From the NCBI GenBank assembly GCA_954871525.1, contig OX940870.1, forward strand, positions 30,928,555 through 30,992,554: DNA of 64,000 nt, written 5' to 3'. Positions 35,770 to 48,003 of this stretch are shown here, piece after piece (within the stretch, counting starts at the first letter, position 1; each line of letters starts with the position of its first letter). Both the position numbers and the translations under genes were made by a program. The notes below the pieces were generated by a model. It saw only the letters and a list, made by a program, of their open reading frames with translations, ran no database searches and was not told where the DNA came from. The stretch is from Parietaria judaica. Taxonomy: Eukaryota; Streptophyta; Magnoliopsida; Rosales; Urticaceae.

Positions 35770-36960
35770 TAGTTTTGCCGTAAATATCCCTGTAATATAT
35801 TCGTTATGCTCATCAAATATTAAGATCAAACTCAGAGTATTTAGCTTAGACTATTATCAATCACTGCATGCATGAAAGTCATATTTCAAATATCATCACT
35901 GTTATGAGAAGACAAGGGAATTGATAAGTGTGAAAAGCGAAGCCATATAATTAACAAATAACACTCAAACTTTCCGAAGTAGACATCCTCAGAGTCGGGA
36001 CGACGATTGAAGGCTCTGGCTTCTTCTCAACGATCCCGAACGCGCATGACATATCGAGCATCTTACCGGCAGGCAGCTCCCAGTCGGAAGAATGCAAGAG
36101 TGAAGCCAACACGTAGTTCATGACCCTGTCGGCCAGCGGAATCCCCATGCATATTCATCTCTCCCTGACCCAAACTGAACGTAAGTGAAGTACTTTCCAG
36201 AGAAATCGACTCTGCCAGTATCTCCGTTCAAGAACCTCTCAGGTCTCAACTCCGACGGGTCAGCACAGCTGTTGGGATCTCTATGTATCACCCACGCGTT
36301 GATGAAGACCTTGGCGCCTTGGGGAATACTGAACCCGCCTATTACCGAGCTGCTTCACTGGGGTGCTTGGCATGAGCAAGGGAAGCGGTGGGTGAAGGCG
36401 GAGAGTCTCTCCTTGACAACGGCCCTGAGACGGGTCAATCTGCTCAATTGGTCTTCTTCCACCGTGTTGTTCAGCCCCACCACCTGCGCTAGCTCTTCTA
36501 CTTGTACTTTCTCCATCTCTTCCGGGTGCTCGATAAGCTCGGCCGACCGTGTTCCATTCCACAGTCACCACGAATATTACTTCATGGAGATCGAAGTACT
36601 TGGTCGACATGGATCAACTTTCAATATTCTAAAGAAGAGAACAACTTTTCTATAGATACATGAGATTTCAAAAATTTGGAAGTTTTGGCTCCAATAGTCC
36701 CTCCAATAGGGATTGGCGCGCGAAGAATCTGTCAGATAAAATATTTGCGTCAATAAACTCCCTAATGCAGATATGATGCTCTAATGATCCTTCATAGTTA
36801 GTTTGGTCATTTAACCTTTAAAATTTTCATAATATATTTTAACCTTTAATATTATAAGAATATATTAATTCGGATTGGATTTTGTCGGGACTAAATTGTC
36901 GAGAGAGCTTCCGCTCAGGCGCCGCTGCTCGGAACCAACAAGTCTACAACAAGAACGAGC
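35770..36960. repeat. Segmental duplication of the P450 3' half
   Basis: Matches about 47740-48910, including 3' flanking DNA (AGTATTTAGCTTAGACTATT), all of exon 3 and part of intron 2 (GAGAGAGCTTCC). Small insertions and deletions separate the copies. Confidence 0.85.
35950..36640 (-). pseudogene. CYP706-like P450 exon 3, degenerate copy
   Basis: It retains recognisable text for the ExxR region (ETLRLHPPLPLL), the PERF region, the heme loop area and the C-terminus (IPLADRVMNYVLASLLHSSDW; LDMSCAFGIVEKKPEPS). At least two frameshifts break it. A 2-nt insertion in the heme-binding loop (near 36160) turns GRRIC into another frame, and further breaks lie in the I-helix/ExxR part. The GGADTT motif is lost. 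Exons 1 and 2 are absent, so no protein is expected. At the position where the intact-looking gene lost one base (48384), this copy keeps it. Confidence 0.88.
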
Positions 36961-38082
36961 TATGCATGCACGTTCTATATCTGCTGTTCTGGGTACATGA
37001 AACTTAACACATGGATCGGTGCCACGATGATATATATAAGGATCATGTAAACAATCACAATAATTCCTTTGACTGTTAACTGCAACATGCCGAAAAGTCG
37101 CGGGCACACCGGAAAAACCACCAATTAAATCATTGTATGTCTTTTTCGTTTTACACACCGGAAAAATCACCAATTAAATCCTTGTATGTCTTTTTTGTTT
37201 TACGACTATTCCGCGCATGTCGTCGACTTTCCACCATTTTTCTGAAGCCGTTTTCAGTGATATCAAGGTAAACAAAAAAAACAAAAAACTAGTAGTTTTT
37301 TTTTTTTTTTTTGCTTAAACCCACAACCGGAGGCCAAATCTTCACAATTTTCAATTGTTTTTGCGATTGTTCTATGTGTTTGAGAGAGACAACTATGTTG
37401 TCTAACACGGGTGAAGGATTTAGGGTTTTATGGGCCGTGCTTTTAAACATAGGGTAAATTGTGACTAAAGTACTTAATGTTTTGTAATTTTTGAACAATG
37501 TATCCAAGCTTTTTTTTTTTTTTTTGCTAAGTACCTAAAGTTGTTTCTATTAGCGGCCAATGTTCTCTCCTTTCATTTTTTATTTTCATCGTTACATTTT
37601 TTTCACATTGGCTGCCACGTCGCCATGTAGATTTGGCAACACAGCTACATGGCATTTTTAAATTTTAAATTTTTATCTATTTTTTATTTTTATTTTTTTT
37701 TCAACATTATTGATTTTTTTTAAGCATTACTTTTTTATATTGGTTTTGGGTTCCTTTTTACACAAAGCTCGGGTTGACTTATTGAGATCGATTTTTGGCT
37801 TAGCTTTTTTACACCGGGTTCGAATTGACATTTGTAGGACTTATTTACTATAAATTTAGTGTCCCCGAAACATTTTTTTAGGACTTTCATGTTCCTCTAT
37901 TTGTTTTATGTCCCACATCGAAAATACATGGCGAATTAGTACAGTTTAAAAAGTTTATACGTTAATAATCTCATTGTCAGTTAGTTTTAAATTGGAATGG
38001 GGTCCATGTCTCTGGCAGGCCCCACACAAGCTTCACAGAGAATATATTTAAATATTTATAGGTGTAAAGATATATATATATA
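36961..38082. other. Repeat-derived non-coding sequence
   Basis: 37106-37203 holds two tandem 49-bp units (ACACCGGAAAAA..). From 37452 the text GGGTAAATTGTGACTAAAGT looks like a single foldback-element end without its partner. 37860-38040 is a partial third copy of the repeat at 26933-27240. No gene was supported. Confidence 0.5.
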
Positions 38083-38360
38083 GGGAAACTTCAGTTTGTA
38101 TGCCCGGACAGCATGTGTTTTTAGAAAAGTACCCGAATTTGTTAAATTACAAAATTATGCCCCAAAAGTGTTTATGTAAAGACAAAAAGTGTTTATGTAT
38201 ACATTAACAGTTTTTGGAGCATATTTTAAAGTGTTCAAAAGTGTTTAAAACTGTTTATGTAAAGACAAAAAGTGTGTTGGGGCATAGTTTTGTAATTTAA
38301 CAAACTCGTGTACGTTTTTGAAAACACATGCTCTACCGGGCATACAAACTGAAGTTTCCC
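38083..38360. mobile_element. MITE with GGGAAACTTC ends (278 bp)
   Basis: Inverted ends GGGAAACTTCAGTTTGTATG are near perfect for about 27 bp. The outer GGGAAACTTC resembles the MULE ends at 21133-23969. It sits in a TA repeat, so a target duplication cannot be read. Confidence 0.75.
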
Positions 38361-38405
38361 TATATATATATATATATATAAACAAGAGAGAAAGACAAAA
38401 TTTAT

Positions 38406-38720
38406 TTACAACCAGTAACACTTTGAAGTACCTTCATGTTCCTCTGTTGAAGTACCTTCATGTTCCTCTGTTGCTTGCCATATTCTAGCGTTTGTGGTTA
38501 GCTTAGTGAGAGTTGTAATGAAAAGATGAGGACTTTTCGTGCTCACTAGCGCAAACTTGTCCTCCGAGATTGGCTCTGGCAAGAGAATGCAGAATGTTGT
38601 CCCTTCGTCCTTCACAAAACGGACATAAGCGAGGAGATACTCTTTATCGAGAACACTTCATTTCGCGGCCGAACAATCAAATCAAATCCCCGTTGGTGTT
38701 AGCACTGTCATCATTTATTG
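38406..38720 (-). pseudogene. Helicase exon 2-like fragment
   Basis: The minus frame reads EYLLAYVRFVKDEGTTFCIL, then KFALVSTKSPHLFITTLTKL and TTNARIW. This corresponds to the exon 2 part of the helicase family ([30 protein letters not shown] in the intact gene). The upstream part has stops, and no Walker A exon follows. Near the end a 7-residue STEEHEG repeat is duplicated. It is a diverged paralogue rather than a recent copy. Confidence 0.7.
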
Positions 38721-39422
38721 AAGGATCAAGCACGACGGTGTATAAGCTAATTGTTTAGACGATCAACGAATAAAATTATATATAGCTAATAATTGCTGAC
38801 AATATCGTCATGTCACGAGACCATGAAAATATTATTTCAATCAAGCTTTTGCAATTTGATGGCAATATAATGCAAGCTATAGTTTCATTACAAAATTATT
38901 TTAGGGTTCTGCCACGTCAGCACATGTAAATTAATCAACAGTTATGCCACGTCATCACCTGAAAATTGATTAAGGGTTCTCCAACGTCGGCAGAGAAAAA
39001 CCTTTGCGATGAAACCTAGTCTCCTTCTTCCACACCGTCTCGCCTCTGTAGGAGTTAGGACCTTCCGACCTCCGTCTGTCGTCGTGACAGCGTTCTCGAC
39101 TTCCTCCCTTGTTCTCTGGCACTCTGCCTTGCACGCACGGTCTCCGAGAGATCTGGCTTTCTTCTCCGACAGCTATGATTCAGGTGATCCCAGCGCACGT
39201 CTAAAAAGCACTCCGCCTTGCACGCACGGTCTCCGAGAGATCTGGCTTTCTTCTCCGACAGCTATGATTCAGGTGATCCCAGCGCACGTTTACTCGTCTC
39301 CGTCTCTCGTGGTCTCCTCGGGCACCTGTTCTGACTCCGGCGATCTCAGAGCGTGTCTCCGGCGACCACCTCATTCTTAGATTTGCTCCTTGACTTTCCT
39401 TTTCCTTTTCGGATCTTGTTTT
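38721..39422. other. Non-coding sequence with an 89-bp tandem duplication
   Basis: 39127-39215 and 39216-39298 are near-identical copies (CCTTGCACGCACGGTCTCCG and onward). An open frame covers 39009-39380 but has no recognised domain, and its later half is only the frame-shifted repeat, so no gene is called. GC-rich text continues at 39807-40060 beyond the solo LTR, suggesting an old transcribed region. Confidence 0.5.
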
Positions 39423-39806
39423 TGTTGGGAAGTATTTTGGAGAAGATGGAACTTTTAGTGGAAAGAATAAACTTGCTTGTATTGATCACTTCTTGGCTTG
39501 GTTACAAAATGGTGGGGTGAATTCTCTATTTATAGAGTTCAATGGAAGACTCTAGATATACTACACTAATGATAGATAATACGTGTTCACTCTAGGACTT
39601 AGTAGAACTCTCTAGAACATCTAAGTAATTCAAGAGTTATCTTAAACTTCTAAGAAACACAAGAGTATTCTAGAAGTCTACCAATTGCGACTCTTCTAAA
39701 AATTTTGATATTACAAGAAGACATTAGAAAATATCAAATACGAGGACTCTCTATATTTTACTAAAAAATTCTAGAGACGTATCAAATCAAGTTTATATAT
39801 TCAACA
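39423..39806 (-). mobile_element. Solo LTR (384 bp)
   Basis: It starts TGTTGGGAAG and ends ATTCAACA, with TGTTG..CAACA inverted tips. Flanking GTTTT (39418-39422) and ATTTT (39807-39811) match at 4 of 5 bases. A CTCTATAAATAG box on the minus strand (near 39520-39535) suggests minus orientation. No internal region is present. Confidence 0.75.
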
Positions 39807-40565
39807 ATTTTTTGTGATTCCACCGATATTTGGAGTTGGTCCGTAGCTGACTTTTTCCCCGCCCCGTCGCAAGTTGCCTCCCTCCAATCGCCAACATCAT
39901 TCCTTCGACCGTCGTCTCAGTGGCTGCAAGTTTCTAACTCTGCTTCGAACCAACTCCCCGATCAGCAGTTGCTTCCGTTTCTGTTTCTTTTCCGATTTCA
40001 ATAGGTTGTCAATTTCTTGTATAAGAAATCACTTCCTATGGCGCTCTGCTAATTTCAAGCTCAAAAACAAGTTATTTAGTTCAACGTCTTCCGTACATTT
40101 GACCAACGTCCGTAAAAAAAAAAAAAAAAAAGTGATGGAAATATACATTCTTTTAATTTTATTTCTAGTATTTTGTCTCAATTTTTACTTTACACTAATG
40201 CCGCTTAAAATAGTAAAAAATTTGATACTTATATCACTAATAATCGTCTTATAACGAAGGTCGACGGAAATAAAGACGTCAACCTGTGTGTTACTCGCGT
40301 CAATTTCATTTATCAAAAGAAGATAAAGAGGAAATATCATTATGTAGGCTATTTTTGTGTATATTTTCGGAAAGGCTAGTGTGTATTCCAGAATAATAGC
40401 ACTAATTAATTTTATTTTATTTTATTTGAGTACACAATTAGCTTCATAATACAAATATTTTCAATTCTCGATCATCCAAAGACTACCGTCCATGTTAAGT
40501 TTATGTCCGTTAAGCTAGAAACACTTCTTTGTTTTTAGTTAAATAAAAGCGTTGAAAAAGAGTTT
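39807..40565. repeat. Dispersed repeat, unoccupied copy
   Basis: 40100-40560 matches 28530-29600 without the 734-bp foldback insertion; 40332-40340 is the unoccupied target. 39870-40060 is GC-rich with an open frame but no recognised domain. Confidence 0.7.
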
Positions 40566-40910
40566 AAGGCCTCACGATCGATATGGCAATGAGGTCTCCA
40601 ACTTCATAAGCCAACGTGTTTGTTGCTCTCGTTTCCATCGCCTTTCGGTACATCTATCTCGTAGAGCAAATCTTTGGAGGCTTGTTGTCTTTAAGATTGT
40701 CTGAGGGATCCAATTTCCGAAAAAAGATCAAGAACTTGGATTTCGATGCAAAAACAAAAGGATGCGCTTCACCTACCAATCAAAAAACCAATAAACAGAA
40801 ATAAAACAAACATGAAACATCACATTACCATTTCATAGAATCAAATGATCAAAATAACACCACTTGTTCCAATGTAAACGAATCCCACTTATTACAATGT
40901 AAGCGAATCT
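40566..40910 (-). pseudogene. Copy of helicase exon 2 start and intron 1 end
   Basis: Matches about 34095-34480 at high identity (GATATGGCAATGAGGTCTCC; CATGAAACATCACATTACCA) with an internal deletion of roughly 70 bp and small indels. Both exon 2 coding sequence and adjoining intron 1 sequence are copied, so it arose by DNA duplication and not by retroposition. It is not coding. Confidence 0.88.
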
Positions 40911-41355
40911 TTTATACTTTTAAAACATTGCCAAAATATACTCGTGTAAACGAGCAAGCTTGACCAGCCCCGTTCAATGTGCGGGACAGATTTAGGAAGA
41001 GCCATCAAGGCTCACCCCGACCCATTAACCCGAACCCACAATGTCACTGTAACGACTCACCTTCTCGGGTCCGTTACTTTCTCGATAAAATTCAATAGAG
41101 TCCCCGATTTTAAAAATATAATTTATCCGGAACTAGGCCTCATTTCTATAATATATAAATAATTAGAGCCAGGGGCGGAACTATTCAATGGCCAATGTAT
41201 GTACGGGCACCACCTGAAAACCGCGTAGAAATTTAAACGAAAAAATATTTTTTTGAAAAAAGTTAAAATCACTGAAAACCATATAAATAGTATTAAAGTC
41301 CAAACTAAACATCCAAACAATGTAGCTTATCTGGCGTTCTTGAAGTGATACAAAT

Positions 41356-42026
41356 CAGGGGTGAAACTGGGTCGGGTACCCGATTTTTTTTAAGTACCCG
41401 GTACCCAAACCCAATTTCCGGGTAGTTGAAATTTACTACCCGGTACCCGAAATCCGGGTACCCGAATTCCGGGTAGTTGAAAAATGAAACCCGGTTTTAG
41501 TACCCGGTACCCGGTTTGGAAACTAAGTTCGGATTTTCAACCGGATCCGGGGTTTTACCCCGATCCGTTTTATTTTTTTTTTAATAGAAAAACTAAATTA
41601 TCTCAAAATAAACATTACACATGTTTCGTACATAAGAAAAACATGCATCCATTGTCTAAAATTTAAAATGCATTAAAAAAACATATGATAAAGCACTTCG
41701 AGTTCTTCCGGCTTTCCATCATCATTTCACCAGCCGCGCATCAAAAAATTAAAAAAATATTTTAATAAAACCCTAAAATGAGAAATGAAAAAGAGAGATG
41801 AGTGTCGAGCCCTAACCCTAAAATATTTTTTACAAAAAATTAAAAATTAAACAAACCGGGTACCCGATTTTTAAGATTTCACTACCCGGTACCCGAACAC
41901 GGTTTTGAACGGGTACCGGGTACCCGGATTCGAATTCTGGATTCGAATTCGGATTTCAGGTTTTAATTCGGATACGGATTCGGATTCAGGTTTTTACCCA
42001 ATTTTCGGATTTTATTTGCACCCCTA
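41356..42026. mobile_element. Nested hAT MITE, TAGGGGTG family (671 bp)
   Basis: Ends are CAGGGGTGAAACTGGG on the left and TAGGGGTGCAAATAAAA read from the right. A perfect 8-bp duplication, ATACAAAT (41348-41355, 42027-42034), is present. The interior is built from GGTACCCGG/CCGGGTACC repeats. It is non-coding. Confidence 0.9.
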
Positions 42027-42343
42027 ATACAAATAGTTGATTCTTGGTTGGTGAGGAGTTCGACTCATATCACACTCCATTTTTATTAATTTTCAATACT
42101 AGTAATAGTTCCTATTATTCTTCTTCTTTTTATCCTTTCTAGTTAATTTTTTTTCAATACTAGTAACAGTTCCAATCAATTATTTTTTTATCTTTTCGAA
42201 TTAAATTTTATATAAGTTGTTGATGACAAATTCGTTAAAATCGACATAAGAATTTGATGTTTTAATTTGCAAGTTATGTTACATTTTAGTACCAATTATA
42301 TTTTTTTAACATAAAAAATTATTGTTATTTATGTGCTTTAAAA

Positions 42344-43337
42344 GGGTAAACTGCGGCTAATGTACCCAATGTTTGATCTTCTGCGGATTATGTATCCAAT
42401 GTTTATTTTCGGCGGCTAATGTACCCAATGTTTGATCTGTTAGATATTTTCGTCATTCCGTCAGTTGACCGTTAGAGAGTGATTCCTCCTTTATATGTAC
42501 ACTTTTTGTATTTTTAACATAACTCACTCATTTTTTGTCCAAATTTTACGCACGACCTATGGTTGGAAAGATAAGAGATAGATCTACAACTTTGATGTTT
42601 TAAGTTTTGTAAAAATAGTTGTTTTAAAAGTACGAAATTTTAATTACAACGTAAAATTGGACATTAGTTTAATGCAAAATATTTGTTTCGAGCAAATTTT
42701 AATATAATTAATGACTTTTTATGATGAAACTTAAAACTAAAAAGTTGTAGATAAATATTTTATCTTTCTAAAGGATGTTTATTTATAAATTTTGGACAAA
42801 AAATGAGTGAGTTATGCCAAAAATATGAAAGATGTGATGTGAAATAATCTTTCATATTTTTTGCATAACTCGCTCATTTTTTGTCCAAATTTTATAAATA
42901 AACATCCGTTGGAAAGATAAAAAAAATTTATCTACAACTTTTTAGTTTTAAGTTTCATCATAAAAAGTCATTAAGTATATTAAAATTTGCTCGGAACAAA
43001 TATTTTTCATTAAACTAATGTCCAATTTTACGTTGTAATTAAAATTTCGTACTTTTCAGAAACTGTTTTCACAAAACTTAAAACATTAAAGTTGTAGATC
43101 TATCTCTTATCTTTCCAACCATAGGTTGTGCGTAAAATTTGGACAACAAATGAGTGAGTTATGTCAAAAATATAAAAAGTGTACATATAAAGGAAGAATC
43201 ACTCTCTAACGGTCAACTGACGGAAACACGAAAATATCTAACGGATCAAACATTGGGTACATTAGCCGCCGAAAATAAACATTAGGTACATAATCCGAAT
43301 AAGATAAAACATTGGGTACATTAGCCGCAGTTTACCC
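42344..43337. mobile_element. Nested foldback MULE-type element (994 bp)
   Basis: A near-complete palindrome with both arms of about 490 bp. Ends read GGGTAAACTGCGGCTAATGT on both strands, flanked by a perfect 9-bp duplication, GCTTTAAAA (42335-42343, 43338-43346). Part of the left arm (42520-42790) is also found in intron 1 of the P450 gene (50515-50806). It is non-coding; a transcript would form a long hairpin. Confidence 0.93.
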
Positions 43338-43700
43338 GCTTTAAAAAAAAACTTTTGACTATTTACTTTGTAAAATTATTACTTTTTATATTTTTTTTAC
43401 GCAATAGAGACAAAGTCCTAAATATTTTTTCATAGTGAAAGTCGCAATATTATCTTTATCATTTCTAATTAAATTTAATCCTTATTATTTATAATAAAGT
43501 TAAAATTGGCATAAGAACTTAATGTTGTAAATTTACAAGTTATATCACATTTTTGTACCAATTATATTTTTTATTATCAAAGATTCTTGTTATATATGTT
43601 CTTGAAAAATAAAATCATTAAATATTTACCTTAAAAACTGTTAAAATTTTACGCTAAGCACCACCTGAACTGACATCCTGGCTCACACACTGATTAGAGC

Positions 43701-44075
43701 TCTTTGGTTTTACAACAGTAAGAAAATAAGTTTGTGGAAACACAACCGCAAGATCTTTTCATCCACCGTATGTACTCGTATGTGCCGCGTGATTCCTCTT
43801 TCTCCGCAAGTTATCAATTTTCACCATACTATGCAACACAATCATACGAGTGAGCTAACATTCAGTACGTTAAAATATTTATTACTTATAAATCAATATA
43901 AAATAATCATCACGCCATAATGCATATCGTGCAATGCCGTGCAATGCCCTTTTATAACTTTTGAAAAATATTATATAAATATAATATTGAGCCCTACACC
44001 GTACCAACGCGCTTTTACGCCTATAAAGCATACGGAGGACCGGGGGCGCGACCCTAACCATGTTAGCCAGCGGCG
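43701..44075. other. Non-coding sequence
   Basis: No recognisable feature. Open frames on both strands lack domains. Confidence 0.45.
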
Positions 44076-44467
44076 AACATCTCCCGACGTACCATTCAAA
44101 GAATATCTGTCTCGATACAGTTGGTGGCTCATGTACAATGTACCCTTCAGAGACTAACCGTCTCATGACAACAACACGCTGAGACTAACTGTCTCGGTAC
44201 CGCGCAATTTCATAAAAATTTCATATGTATATATTTTATATCATCATAGATAATATATATGCATAATTGCTAACATCTCCCGACGTACCATTCAAAGACT
44301 ATCTGTCCCGATACAGTTGGTGGCTCATGTACAATGTACCCTTCAGAGACTAACCGTCTCATGACAACAACACGCTGAGACTAACTGTCTCGGTACCGCG
44401 CAATTTCATAAAAATTTCATATGTATATATTTTATATCATCATAGATAATATATATGCATAATTGCT
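44076..44467. repeat. Two tandem 196-bp units
   Basis: 44076-44271 and 44272-44467 are nearly identical (AACATCTCCCGACGTACC to ATGCATAATTGCT), differing by eye at about two bases. This suggests a recent tandem duplication. Confidence 0.95.
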
Positions 44468-45160
44468 CATGCTTTTTCAATATGCTCAACTTGTATATAC
44501 AAAGTTTACCTTTAAAAAAGTAAATTCTAATAATAAAGTCATGCAAACACGTCGCATAATCGACGTACACATTTAAAATATTAACTCTAAAGTTAAAACA
44601 TATAGTTATTTCAAACACTTAGTTTATACAACACACAATGACTTCATACGATCATAATTCATACATTATTGAAATACACAAATTATATTATTGCTGTGTT
44701 GAGAGGAGTACCTTTTACGTGAGTACTTTTACGTACACCGTGCAGTCACTATTTAAAATTGAAAGATGCTTTCTTCGATTCCTTTACATACTAACTGCTA
44801 CCTAATATCTCAATTTAAAATCTTATTTCTCAACATGCTAGTTCTCCACATTAGAACTCATGCATGCTTCCTTGCTATACTAATCAAGGAAGTATCACCC
44901 ATACTTATTAGTTGGCCTAAATTTGAAATGATAACTCTTCAAATAAATAATGTACACTCTTGTTAAATCTTTATTGATATGACCTATACATATCCTTAAT
45001 TTTAGTGACATATCGCTATATGCAAATTCATACAAGTACTAGTGCGGTTGATAATTCATTTCTATATGCATGATAATCACTAATTCAACTTCATAAGTCT
45101 TACATAGGTATGTGTAAACACCACATATAAGACATTTATACTTTTATCGAGCCTATATAA

Positions 45161-45191
<31 letters not shown>

Positions 45192-45730
45192 AATCCATAT
45201 TATGTCTACGTACTTTTTTTTTTACCAATATAGGTATTTAGTTTCTTATACATTTATAGAAACTAAACACACTTCCATCAACTTTCTTTTTATATATAAC
45301 TAAATTATATTATTGTATACATGTTTTTTAATTATCCTTTCAATATCTATAACATATATTTGATGCAACAACTATCATGCTTGATAAAACCAAGAACTGC
45401 TCTTATTTTTATTTTCCACTACTCTATACGCATGTAAGCTTACAAGAATCAGAGCTCATCAAATAGATGGCGATGGAGTAAGAGAGACGAGGGATCGACA
45501 CAGTGAGAGTAATTGTTCTTCTATGGCATGAGAAAAAAATGAGAGAGAGTATTGAATCCGGGAGACGATCTATATATTGATCAAATTAGACATACACAAA
45601 GAGATTTATTTATTAATTATTTTATCTCATGAAGTGAGTCATCACTTGGAGCCTCAACTTGCTGCCACGACTCCAAACATTAACACGTGGAATCATATTG
45701 AAATATATTCAATCAACCAAATATAGTCTC

Positions 45731-45779
<49 letters not shown>

Positions 45780-46013
45780 GTCTAATACATTTTTTTAACA
45801 GCATCCTACGACCGCGTATGGAGGAAAACGACATATAATTTTATATGTACGTTGATGTCAGTAGACGACATCTCTTTAAATCGTACCATAATTATACCAT
45901 AATTACAGTCACGAGACAGGGCGGGCTTTCACGAGTCGAATTTAGTGGGCTTTTACGAGTCGAATATAATGAGTTTTTCACAAACTTAAATGAGTTGGGT
46001 TTTTACGGAGAGT
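44468..46013. other. AT-rich non-coding sequence with TA microsatellites
   Basis: TA runs are at about 45165-45190 and 45737-45770. No gene, RNA or transposon end was recognised between them. Confidence 0.5.
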
Positions 46014-47475
46014 CAGGGGCGGATTTAAGAGAAGCCCGACAGGGACTAGGGGTGTGAAAAAAAAATCCAACCCAACAATTTAACCCAATCCTAATCTAAC
46101 CCAACCCAATTAACCCAATAGTTATCGGGTTGGGTTGGGTTCAACCCGAATAAATAGTCGGGTTGGGGTTGGGCTAGATGTATTGGGTTGGGCCGGCAAA
46201 TTGACCCAATCAAGTTTTTTTTCAAATAATGAATTAATTTTTTTAAACATATTATTGTAGTTTAAGTAAGTAAAAACACACAATGAATAAAAAAAAGTAT
46301 ATCAAGAGTCTCATTTTTATGTTTATTCATTATTTAATATATATGATTATGTTTCTAGTTTATGTTACGATCACATTTCTAGTTTACCTTACGACTATGT
46401 TCCGTACTTGTGTTATTTAATGTTTAAGATTATAATAACGCTTGAATTTTGAATTGGGTGTTTAAAACAATAATATGAAAAAAAAATTTATTTATTGACG
46501 GTTTAAATTTAAGTGTTCGATAAAATATTTATATGTATTTTTTTAAATTTTAGTTTATGCCAATTACCCAACCCAACCCAGAGTTTTTCGGGTTTGGTTG
46601 GATTGGGCCTTCAAAAAATTTGGGTCGGATTGGGTTATTTTTTCAAAACCCAATAAGATTGAGTCGGGTTCATGTTTTACCTCGGGTCGACCCAATCCAA
46701 CCCATGCACACCCCTAACAGGGACTATAGCCCCCTCAGCCCAACTGAAAAATCCGTTAGAGAACAGCCCATTTTTATTTTAACCCCTCCCAAAATATTAT
46801 TATAAGCTCCCTTATCAGCCTAAAACCAAACAATTAGCCCACTAGACCTCCATCCATCACGATGTCTTCTCTTATTCACTAAGAGTGGGCCATACATGTG
46901 AACCAACCCATACAATCAATATGACTTTGTCTCTCTTTCTCTCTCTCTCCCAGTCCCTCGTTAGACCTGATGGTCCCCACTCCCCAAGTCCTTAGTATGA
47001 CACTGGTAGTCAATACCCAGTTTGCTCCACCTCAACTTTCAAAGCCCAGCCCCTAGCTTCCGATTGGATAATTTATGAATTCAGGTGTTGGGATTTGTTG
47101 AATTTGGTACTGGGTTGATTTATCTATCCATTCAGATGTTGGATTGGATTAAATTTAGGTGTTGGAGATTCTGATTAATTATATTATATGTTAAAAGTTA
47201 GGTTTTATATATACTATTTTTTTTTAATGGGTAAAGTATTTTTATAACTTCACATATGTTAAGAAATTTGGTTTCTTCTTTTAATTTTCATGAATAAAAA
47301 ATTACATTTGTACTTTGACTTGAAAAACTTCTCAAGAATCTAACCCGATTTCGGCTACGACCCGATACAGTAGAAAAAATCAGGCTTTTTAATCTTTAGT
47401 CCAAGTTCAATTTTTAGCAAAAAAAAAAAAAAAAATTGTAGCCCATCATGATGTAAATTATTGGATCCGCCACCG
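46014..47475. mobile_element. hAT-type element with a nested hAT MITE (1.46 kb)
   Basis: The left end is CAGGGGCGGATTT; the right end read inward is CGGTGGCGGATCC. Flanks CGGAGAGT (46006-46013) and CGGGGAGC (47476-47483) agree at 6 of 8 bases. It belongs to the same CAGGGGCGGA group as 41170-43692 and 54571-55312. Without the nested insert it is about 790 bp and non-coding. Confidence 0.65.
46047..46716. mobile_element. Nested hAT MITE, TAGGGGTG family (670 bp)
   Basis: Ends are TAGGGGTGTGAAAA and, from the right, TAGGGGTGTGCATGGG. A perfect 8-bp duplication, ACAGGGAC (46039-46046, 46717-46724), is present. The interior is rich in CCCAACCC/GGGTTGGG repeats. It inserted only 33 bp from the left tip of the host element. 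Confidence 0.93.
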
Positions 47476-48003
47476 CGGGGAGCGATAAATATTCACTAAA
47501 TCATTTTATTAAGAATTTTACGAGACATTGTGGGCCTTTATCGAAACATAATACCGTTAACTTTTTTTGTGTTTTCTCGATATTCAAATACTTATGTTGA
47601 AAGTCAAGTAATGTAATGTAAATAAAATTCAATCAGATAATAATAAATTAAAACACATTCTTAGAAATTCCAAAATAAGAATTTAAACTAATTCGAGAGA
47701 AAAGTAACAATACAATAAATTATTCATAAAAGAAATAAGCTAAATTCCTCCCCGAACTCTTTCATAAAATCTAATGTACTTCTTGGTACTTTTGTCACAA
47801 ATAACCTCTAATACATTCTTTATGTTCATCAAATATAAAGATACAACTCGAGTATTTAGCTTAGACTATTATCAATCAAAGCATCATCATGCATGAAGAT
47901 TCATATTTCAAATATCATCACTATTCTAAGAAGATAAGGGAATTGAGTACGTAGATTGAAAAGCGAAGCCAAATAAGTAACAAACACCACTCAAACTTGT
48001 TCA
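47476..48003. other. P450 3' flanking region
   Basis: AT-rich sequence downstream of the P450 stop. From about 47740 it is shared with the duplicate at 35770. No separate gene. Confidence 0.5.

Larger units (their letters stand above)
41170..43692. mobile_element. hAT-type element with two nested insertions (2.52 kb)
   Basis: The left end is CAGGGGCGGAACT; the right end read inward is CAGTGTGTGAGCCAGG. A perfect 8-bp duplication, ATTAGAGC (41162-41169 and 43693-43700), flanks it. It contains a second hAT MITE (41356-42026) and a foldback element (42344-43337), each with its own perfect duplication. Without them it is about 860 bp and non-coding. Confidence 0.85.

Noticed and set aside
39009..39380. 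123-codon plus-strand frame with an ATG in fair context
   Set aside because: Half of it is an 89-bp tandem repeat read in a shifted frame, with no domain or splice evidence.
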